A DNA stretch of 64,000 bases from Polyangia bacterium (GTDB lineage: Bacteria; Myxococcota_A; Polyangia; Nannocystales; Nannocystaceae). The notes under the pieces were generated by a model that was not told the origin of the DNA, ran no database searches, and saw nothing but the letters and a program-made list of their open reading frames with translations. Shown in pieces: positions 9,846-15,360 of the stretch (position 1 is the stretch's first letter; each line of letters starts with the position of its first letter). A program made the position numbers and the translations under genes. Where the stretch lies: contig JAUIKS010000003.1 in NCBI GenBank assembly GCA_030430565.1, forward strand, positions 310,001 to 374,000, in the 5' to 3' direction.

Positions 9846-10121
9846 CTATTTTTTGCTCCGACTTTGAGTTTGGCGTATTCGAACAGATGCACCGTTCGAC
9901 ATTACGATTGCTCTCACAGTGTCCGCCGGTTCGCATTCTCCGAGAAATTCGATCCCCCCGTCCTCAAGTGTTCGCTTGAGAACGTTGACCGTGAGCTGCT
10001 TGACGTGCTTCCCGCCCTCGAAGTTGATGACGGTTGAGTGCCCCATCGACGCACGGGCCGCGAGTTCGCGGTAGCTCCACCCCAGGAGGGAGCGGGCGGC
10101 CTTGCACTGTGCGGGCGTCAC
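9846..10121 (-). CDS. XRE-family HTH regulator of the Septu operon
   Basis: This 91-residue Cro/CI-type DNA-binding protein starts at a GTG. Residues about 3-60 form the helix-turn-helix (CKAARSLLGWSYRELAARAS, then HSTVINFEGG), a form common beside mobile-element and defence genes. Its stop TAG is followed by one base and then the ATPase ATG, so it is the first gene of a three-gene operon and probably controls that operon. The divergent ArdA-like gene starts 137 bases away, and the inverted repeat at 10199-10215 between them is a plausible operator. No zinc-protease (ImmA) partner is present. Whether it represses or activates is unknown. Confidence 0.8.
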   Translation of the reverse strand: MTPAQCKAARSLLGWSYRELAARASMGHSTVINFEGGKHVKQLTVNVLKRTLEDGGIEFLGECEPADTVRAIVMSNGASVRIRQTQSRSKK

Positions 10122-10198
10122 AGGCGCGATTTTATGGCCCGCACGACGTTCCGGCGAGCGGCGGTGCGCAGAATTAGGGCCCTTGGGCCGGTTCCAGA

Positions 10199-10215
10199 GC
10201 TATGCTAGACATAGC
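10199..10215. promoter_or_regulatory. Palindromic operator candidate between divergent genes
   Basis: GCTATG-N5-CATAGC is a perfect 6-bp inverted repeat with a 5-base spacer. A second one, GCTCC-N6-GGAGC, follows at 10219-10234. Both lie in the 137-bp region shared by the XRE regulator and the ArdA-like gene, and their size suits a dimeric XRE repressor. Binding is inferred from position and symmetry only. Confidence 0.45.
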
Positions 10216-10258
10216 AATGCTCCAAAAACGGAGCGAGTAACCACAGAAGTGACTCACG

Positions 10259-10654
10259 ATGAGCGATCACGAACAAGAACCACCCAACGGACCTAACGAC
10301 CACGACACGGAGGACATCATCGAGCTATGCGACGACCCTGCTGTCGCGCGACGGGCGCAACTGGCGGTCGCCCGTCACTTCGACGGCGACGCCGCCAAGA
10401 TCCACGCGGCCATGCTCGAGTACCAGGGCACCTACCCGAGCATGGAGAAGTACGTGACCCTCGAAATCGAGGAACACATCGCGCCCTACATGCAGTGGAT
10501 GCTCGAGGGCTTCATCGACCTGGCCAAGATCGCGCAGCACTGGATCAAGGCGGGGCGCAACTGGATCCTTCTCGATACCGCGCGTGGGTCGGACAAGCCG
10601 CGTGGCGTCCACGTGTTCCTGTCCAGCCCTCCGCCGTTCACGGAAGAAGGGTGA
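10259..10654 (+). CDS. ArdA-like (antirestriction) protein, short
   Basis: This acidic protein of 131 residues has a pattern that recalls the C-terminal two thirds of ArdA, the DNA-mimic inhibitor of type I restriction. GDAAKIHAAMLEYQGTYPSM corresponds to the ArdA segment with an invariant YQGxYxS-type motif, FIDLAKIAQHWIKAG to the region usually ending in ARDLxLxG, and GVHVF to the terminal VHVF. The N-terminal ArdA domain is missing or replaced, as the usual length is about 165 residues. It is divergent from the Septu operon and followed by a strong terminator. It could help the element enter a restricting host. The assignment is by motif pattern only; otherwise it is an acidic hypothetical protein. 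Confidence 0.5.
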   Translation: MSDHEQEPPNGPNDHDTEDIIELCDDPAVARRAQLAVARHFDGDAAKIHAAMLEYQGTYPSMEKYVTLEIEEHIAPYMQWMLEGFIDLAKIAQHWIKAGRNWILLDTARGSDKPRGVHVFLSSPPPFTEEG

Positions 10655-10735
10655 CCGCCCGCGACCGTAGTCGCGGACGATCAAGGGGTCACAACGCCTG
10701 GTAAGCAACCTGTGACCTCGAGCTGAACCTACCAC

Positions 10736-10758
10736 GGCCCCGCTCTGCGGGGCCTTTT
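10736..10758 (+). terminator. Rho-independent terminator
   Basis: GGCCCCGC, loop TCT, GCGGGGCC forms a perfect 8-bp stem followed by TTTT. It lies 82 bases after the ArdA-like stop. A looser inverted repeat, GGTCACA/TGTGACC, sits just before it at 10687-10717. Confidence 0.85.
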
Positions 10759-10829
10759 CGTGGTTGGGGCCGAGATCGAGCGCCGAGTTCAACGTCGTCG
10801 TTGGAATTGCGAGCGGATCCGCGACGCGA

Positions 10830-10905
10830 AATTAATCAATATGCTTGATCTTGATGTTGCGAAAAATCAACGACTTAGACCCGTCGTTAAGCAATCTGAT
10901 TAATT
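10830..10905. repeat. Nested AT-rich palindrome inside the element
   Basis: AATTAATCA (10830-10838) is inverted at 10897-10905. Inside it, AACGAC (10869-10874) is inverted at 10883-10888, with TTGC/GCAA between the two levels. The run is strikingly AT-rich for this window and lies in the stretch of about 750 bp between the ArdA-like gene and the recombinase, where I see no gene. It could be a structured RNA, a recombination control site or a replication/transfer site. Confidence 0.5.
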
Positions 10906-11060
10906 ACCTCCTTCGTTTGTGCTCCCTACTGCGAACTCCTACGTTTACCGCGACGAACTCAGCGAGCGCGCATTCGCGTTTCTGGCCTGCGTCGACATGG
11001 TCTTCAAGTCAGCCTGTCACGGCACCACGCGACCGCTCGACTCCACCTCACGAGACTGCA

Positions 11061-11123
11061 TTCCGGTTACGTTCCGGCTACGTTCCGGCTGCATTCCGGC
11101 TGGCGTTCCGGCCACGTTCCGGC
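11061..11123 (+). repeat. Six phased TTCCGG repeats upstream of the recombinase
   Basis: TTCCGG starts at 11061, 11072, 11083, 11094, 11106 and 11118. The spacing is 11, 11, 11, 12 and 12 bases, about one helical turn, within degenerate units like CGTTCCGGCTA. They lie about 280 bp before the recombinase gene. The layout resembles arm-type recombinase sites or iterons. Confidence 0.65.
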
Positions 11124-11405
11124 TTGCCCTCGGCACCACCTCGAGCACGCGGCAACGCGTCCGAGTTCGCAGCGTTTTAGTCACTCTGCTCGGGCGCACG
11201 ATCACGCGGACGGTTGAGAGCGCCCCGAACTCCGCGGCAAATCGCCCGACGCCTCACTCGTCCAAACACGCGCTGCTTGCCCTCCTGAGCCTTCTACGAG
11301 AAGATCAACGCGGTAGCGGTCGCGTTTACGCCCCGGGCGATATCGCCTATGGTCGGGTCGGAGCGAACGCCTGTGCTGTCACCGCAACCACGAAAGGACA
11401 CCGCG

Positions 11406-12539
11406 ATGACAGTCAAGGTACGACAGCGCACCCGCAACGGAGCCACCCGGTGGGAGGTCGACATCCACGTCCGCCTACCGACCGGCCGGATTCACCGCGA
11501 GCGGCGCAACGCACCCTCCAACACGGAGCGGGGCGCCAGGCGATGGGCCCAGGCCCGCGAGGCGGAGTTGATCCGCAGCGGTCTTATCCCAAGGAAGGAG
11601 AAGTTTTCAAAAGGGAGCCCGAAGCTCGCCGAGTTCACCGAGGTCTTTCTCGAGAGGCAGCGAGCGATCGGACGTAAACCAAGCACCATCGCCAATCAGC
11701 GCAGTAACCTACGTAATCACCTGATCCCCATGCTCGGAAAAATTCGGCTCGCCGAGCTGGAGCAGCGCCACGTCTCCGAGATCCAGACGCTGACCACGGT
11801 CGGCATCGGCACGCGCAACAAGCTGATCGCATGTCTCTCGGCCGTGCTCAAGACGGCCCAGGACCTCGGCGCGATCAAGACCATCCCCGTGCGGCTCAAG
11901 GCGTTGCCGTCGCCCAAGCGGCGCGCGCCGTTCTACCCGCGCGAGGACTTCGAGCGCCTGCTCGCGGCCGCGTGCGAGCTCGATCTCGAGACCGCCGCTG
12001 CGGTCCTACTCGGCGGCGAAGCGGGCCTCCGCGCTGGCGAGATCAGGGCGCTCGAGTGGACCGCCGTCGCGCTCTCGCGCGGCATCCTGTCCGTAGAAGC
12101 GTCCGAGTGGAAGGGACAGGTCACCGCGCCGAAGAGCAACCGCTACCGCGTGCTGCCCATGTCAACGCGGCTCCGCGCTGTGCTCACGCGGCTTCATAGG
12201 GCCCGCAGGAGCGCCCACGTGCTCGCGCGCGACGACGGCTCCATGGTCACGGACAAGTGGCTCCGCTACCGCCTGTGGCGGGCCCAGGACCGCGCCGGTT
12301 TGCCTCGCACCGGGATGCACATCCTCCGCCACACGTTTTGTAGCCACCTCGCCGAGGCGGGCGTCAGACCGGCGGAGATCAAGGAGCTGGCCGGACACTC
12401 CTCCATCCAGCACACCGATCGCTACATGCACCTTTCGCCAGGTGCCCTCGAGGGCGCGATCGCCAAGCTCGACGCCGCGCGTGGAGCAGAGCTGGAGCGG
12501 ACCTCGACCGCTGACGAAGACCCTAACGATCTCGAGTAG
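11406..12539 (+). CDS. Tyrosine recombinase (phage-type integrase)
   Basis: This 377-residue site-specific recombinase is predicted to integrate and excise the element. The catalytic set is complete: R209 (GLRAGE), a Lys near 243, H305-x2-R308 (HILRHT), H331 and nucleophile Y340 (HTDRYMHL). The N-terminal part (about 70-165) is a core-binding (SAM-like) domain, preceded by a short basic segment of the arm-binding kind. The ATG at 11406 was preferred to one at 11349 because AAAGGA lies just before it. The gene ends 19 bases from the right attachment core, the usual place for an integrase. The enzyme looks intact, so the element may still be mobile. Confidence 0.93.
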   Translation: MTVKVRQRTRNGATRWEVDIHVRLPTGRIHRERRNAPSNTERGARRWAQAREAELIRSGLIPRKEKFSKGSPKLAEFTEVFLERQRAIGRKPSTIANQRSNLRNHLIPMLGKIRLAELEQRHVSEIQTLTTVGIGTRNKLIACLSAVLKTAQDLGAIKTIPVRLKALPSPKRRAPFYPREDFERLLAAACELDLETAAAVLLGGEAGLRAGEIRALEWTAVALSRGILSVEASEWKGQVTAPKSNRYRVLPMSTRLRAVLTRLHRARRSAHVLARDDGSMVTDKWLRYRLWRAQDRAGLPRTGMHILRHTFCSHLAEAGVRPAEIKELAGHSSIQHTDRYMHLSPGALEGAIAKLDAARGAELERTSTADEDPNDLE

Positions 12540-12558
12540 TTACAAATCCGGGACGAGT

Positions 12559-12568
12559 AGAAGCTGAA
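12559..12568. repeat. Right attachment-site core (element-host junction)
   Basis: AGAAGCTGAA is identical to 7607-7616 and is followed on the host side by CTGGTCCCC. Read on the minus strand, the core encodes the F-S-F of the kinase DQFSF motif. The same ten bases occur uninterrupted in the paralogous kinase at 16249-16258 (TTCAGCTTCT on the plus strand), which supports their use as the target. Confidence 0.82.
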
Positions 12569-13426
12569 CTGGTCCCCCAGCGCTGTCACCGGAAGCCCCA
12601 GATGTTGCTCTGGGGACATATACGCCGGCGTCCCGATGATCGTGTTATAGGCCGTCAGCTGGTCGTCGAGCGGGCGTGAGGTCGACGAGCTGACGCCGCT
12701 CTCGAGGGCGCTGTGTCCGGTCACGCTCTGCTGCTCCGCCGTCGCGATCGTGCTCACCGCGCCGGGGCCTCCCTCGGCGCGGGCGAGCCCGAAGTCGAGC
12801 ACGCGCGCGCGGCCGTCCTCGCCGATCATGACGTTTTGTGGCTTGAAGTCGCGGTGGACGAGGCCGGCCTCGTGGGCGGCGGCGAGCCCTCGACCGGCTT
12901 GCAGGAACACGTTGATGACCTCGCGCCAGTGTGGGCGCGGGCGGGCGGCGGGGTCGTCGACGTGGCGCTTGCGGATCCCGAGCCAGTCGTCGAGCTGGAG
13001 CCCGCGGACGAATTCCATGGCGACGAAGACTTGTCCCTCGTGCTCGCCGACGTCGTAGACTTGGACGACGTTGGGGTGCGAGAGGCGTCCGAGCGCTTGG
13101 GCCTCGCGGAGCAGGCGCGCGCGGCCGAGGTCTCCGTCCCCTTTGTCGGCGTTGAGGAGCTTGAGCGCGACCTTGCGGTCGAGGTCGTCGTCGTAGGCGG
13201 AGAGGACGACGCCCATGCCCCCGCGGCCGAGCACGCCGAGGACGGTGAAGCGACCGATCTTGAAGGTGTTCGGCGCGAGGGCGCCTGGCGACGCGCCGCT
13301 GGGTGGGCGCGCGGGTCGACGCGGGCGGGCGGGGGCGCGACTCGGGGCGTCGCCGCGAGCGAGAGATCGGGTGGGCGCGTCGTCGAGGCCGTCGGTTTCG
13401 ACGTCGTCCGTGAAGCTGTGGCTCAC
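12559..13426 (-). pseudogene. 5' half of the interrupted TPR Ser/Thr kinase
   Basis: A GTG start with GGAG upstream opens a Hanks-type kinase: glycine loop LGRGGMG (66-72), K89 (VALK), HRDFKPQN (191-198), DFG (211-213), a long Ser/Thr-rich activation segment and the SPE motif (271-273). Kinase sequence ends at F289 of DQFSF, exactly at the attachment core. The frame then runs 45 residues further, antisense to the recombinase gene, to a stop at 12422. The C-lobe helices after the APE motif, the membrane helix and the TPR-like region are all lost to the other fragment (6327-7616). All catalytic residues remain, but the fold is incomplete, so activity is unlikely. Confidence 0.9.
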
Positions 13427-13572
13427 TCTTCTCTCCGCCTGCGCCGGGCGTGCCCGCCGGCTTATCGTACCTGTCCTTTAAGGCGCGTGGGAGGAACGGG
13501 TGCGGCGGTGTCGGATAGACAGTAAGCTCGCGTCGCCGGGAACCTTTCTCGGGCGGGGCTGTCCTGGATTGC

Positions 13573-15276
13573 ATGACCGCGAACGACGTGACCTCTCCCC
13601 GCGCTGGCCTGCTGCGTCGCTGGCCGATCACGACCGTCTTTGGCGCCTCTAGCCTGCTCGCGCTCGGCGTGCTGGCGTTCTCAGGCGCGGAGGCGCCTGC
13701 TCTCGACGAGCGCGGCGAGGCGCGCGCGACTGCGGTCGCGGCGGCGGCGGAGGCGGAGGCGGAGCCGGAGGAGGCTGCTGTGGAGGCGCCGGGGGTCGCG
13801 GATGAGGCGCGATTGAGCGAGTCGACGCGCGTCGACGCGCCGCCGGTCTCGGCCGAGCCCGCCGCGCCGGCGCCGAAGACGAAGTCTGGCCTTTACGCCA
13901 TGAAGGGAGAGGCGGGGGCGCCGGCGGACGCCGAGGCGATCGCGCGCGACGCGGGGATCCTCGGGATCATGAGTTCTCCCTACGGCGGCGCGTTCTCGGT
14001 CGGCAGCGATGACGCGGACGTCTGGGGCGGGCTGACGGGCACTGAGGTCGGTGAGACCGTCGGCTTCGGCAGGCTCGGGCTGGTGGGTCACGGGCGCGGC
14101 GGCGGCGGCGTGGGTGTCGGCTACGGGCGCGGCTCGGGGGCTGGCTTGGGCGGCGTAGGGTACGCGGGGCGCGTCGGCTCCTACGACGCGAGCCTGCAGG
14201 CGCGCGTGCTGACGGCGGGCGTGGTCGATGACAACGCGGACGCGGCGGGCTACGCGAAGGCGCTGTCGCGGATGGCCGACGCGCGCTCGGAGCTGGGGCT
14301 CGCGGAGGACGTGTGGAATATGGCCGCTCCGACATATCGGCACGTCGCGCGGCCGCGCTCGCTGGACGTGGCGATCGTGATCGACACGACGGGGAGCATG
14401 GGCGACGAGCTCGAGTACCTGAAGGTCGAGCTCCGCGAGATCGCGCGCGAGATCTCGGAGACGCACCCGGGCGTCGCGCAGCGCTGGGGCATGGTCGCGT
14501 ACCGCGACAGCGGCGACGCTTACGTGACGCGGGTCGCGGACTTCACGGACATCGGCTCCTTCGTCGAGCAGCTCGGACGTCAGTCGGCCGGCGGCGGCGG
14601 TGACTACCCAGAGGCGATGGAGAAGGGCCTGGAGGCGAGCGCGGGGCTCAGCTGGCGCGGGGGGGACGAGGCCGCGCGGATGGTGTTCCTGGTCGCGGAC
14701 GCGCCGTCGCATATGGGGGTCGCGAGCAAGCAGTACACCGACGCGGTGATGCAGCACCGTGGGGCGGGGACCGCGATCTACCCGGTAGCGAGCAGCGGCG
14801 TGCGTGATCTGGCGGAGGCCCAGATGCGGCTCGCGGCCAAGGTCACCGGCGGTCAGTACATCTTCCTCACGGATCACTCGGGGGTCGGCTCGGCCCACGC
14901 GAAGCCGCACGTCGACAAGTACGAGGTCGAGACGCTGCACGACGTGATGCAGCGGATGATCGAGCTCGAGCTGGGCGGCCCCGGCGGGGCGACGATCGCG
15001 ACCGAGCCGCCTCCGCCTCCGCCGCCCGGGGTCGCGCCGGTCGAGGCGCCAGAGCTGGTCGAGACGGTCCCGGCGACCGAGATCTTCGTGCGCAGCGTGG
15101 AGGCACCCGCGCGGCCTGGGCTGTTCGCTGTCCTTCGAGACATGATCATGGCGAACCCGCTGCTGCCGCTGGGCGTGTCGCTCGCGTTCTTCATGGGCAT
15201 GGCGCTCGACACCTTCGCGTTTCATCGCCGTCGTCGCCGCGAGCGGCTCGTCTCGGGGCCCGAGGGGCGCGCCTGA
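13573..15276 (+). CDS. Membrane-anchored VWA protein with Gly-rich segment
   Basis: This 567-residue protein has a transmembrane helix near each end (about 18-36: ITTVFGASSLLALGVLAF; about 527-545: LLPLGVSLAFFMGMAL), so most of it should face the periplasm. Between them are an Ala/Glu-rich linker, a glycine-rich run (about 170-205, GRGGGGVGVGYGRGSG) like that of other myxobacterial VWA/AgmX-related proteins, and a von Willebrand A domain with MIDAS motif D271-T-T-G-S275. A proline run precedes the last helix. The function is unknown. It is transcribed divergently from the broken kinase (146-bp gap) and lies 84 bases before an intact kinase, so a functional link with the kinases is possible. 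Confidence 0.8.
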   Translation: MTANDVTSPRAGLLRRWPITTVFGASSLLALGVLAFSGAEAPALDERGEARATAVAAAAEAEAEPEEAAVEAPGVADEARLSESTRVDAPPVSAEPAAPAPKTKSGLYAMKGEAGAPADAEAIARDAGILGIMSSPYGGAFSVGSDDADVWGGLTGTEVGETVGFGRLGLVGHGRGGGGVGVGYGRGSGAGLGGVGYAGRVGSYDASLQARVLTAGVVDDNADAAGYAKALSRMADARSELGLAEDVWNMAAPTYRHVARPRSLDVAIVIDTTGSMGDELEYLKVELREIAREISETHPGVAQRWGMVAYRDSGDAYVTRVADFTDIGSFVEQLGRQSAGGGGDYPEAMEKGLEASAGLSWRGGDEAARMVFLVADAPSHMGVASKQYTDAVMQHRGAGTAIYPVASSGVRDLAEAQMRLAAKVTGGQYIFLTDHSGVGSAHAKPHVDKYEVETLHDVMQRMIELELGGPGGATIATEPPPPPPPGVAPVEAPELVETVPATEIFVRSVEAPARPGLFAVLRDMIMANPLLPLGVSLAFFMGMALDTFAFHRRRRRERLVSGPEGRA

Positions 15277-15360
15277 GTCGTCTAGCGCGAACAGCGTAGT
15301 GAGGTCCGCGAGCGCGGGCCTCGCTCGCTTCGTCGGTGGAGCGCGCTCGCCGACCGTGAC

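Larger units (their letters stand above)
7607..12568. mobile_element. Integrative element of about 4.95 kb carrying a Septu-like defence operon, inserted in a kinase gene
   Basis: The two halves of one kinase gene flank this segment, and the 10-bp sequence AGAAGCTGAA occurs at both junctions (7607-7616 and 12559-12568). A tyrosine recombinase gene ends 19 bases from the right copy. Cargo, left to right: HNH nuclease, SMC/ABC-type ATPase and XRE regulator (one minus-strand operon), an ArdA-like gene on the plus strand, a palindromic AT-rich region, phased repeats and the recombinase. GC content visibly drops between about 7.8 and 9.9 kb relative to both flanks, and the recombinase end is richer in GC, so the element is mosaic. 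No transposase, relaxase or replication gene was seen, so it would need helper transfer functions. Confidence 0.88.

Noticed and set aside
8561..10905. A retron (reverse transcriptase plus structured RNA with an ATPase/HNH effector pair)
   Set aside because: The ATPase/HNH pair is like those of some retrons and a foldable AT-rich segment is nearby, but no reverse-transcriptase gene is present in the element on either strand.
10919..11677. A long frame overlapping the recombinase start as a real gene
   Set aside because: It runs through the TTCCGG repeats and then out of frame through the recombinase gene, has no domain and no ribosome-binding site.
7607..12568. Integration in a tRNA gene
   Set aside because: Neither junction resembles a tRNA 3' end; both lie in codons of a kinase gene.
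13681..15225. Long minus-strand frame opposite the VWA gene
   Set aside because: Antisense frames stay open in such GC-rich DNA; this one is a His/Arg-rich shadow with no domain, while the plus strand shows a MIDAS motif and membrane helices.
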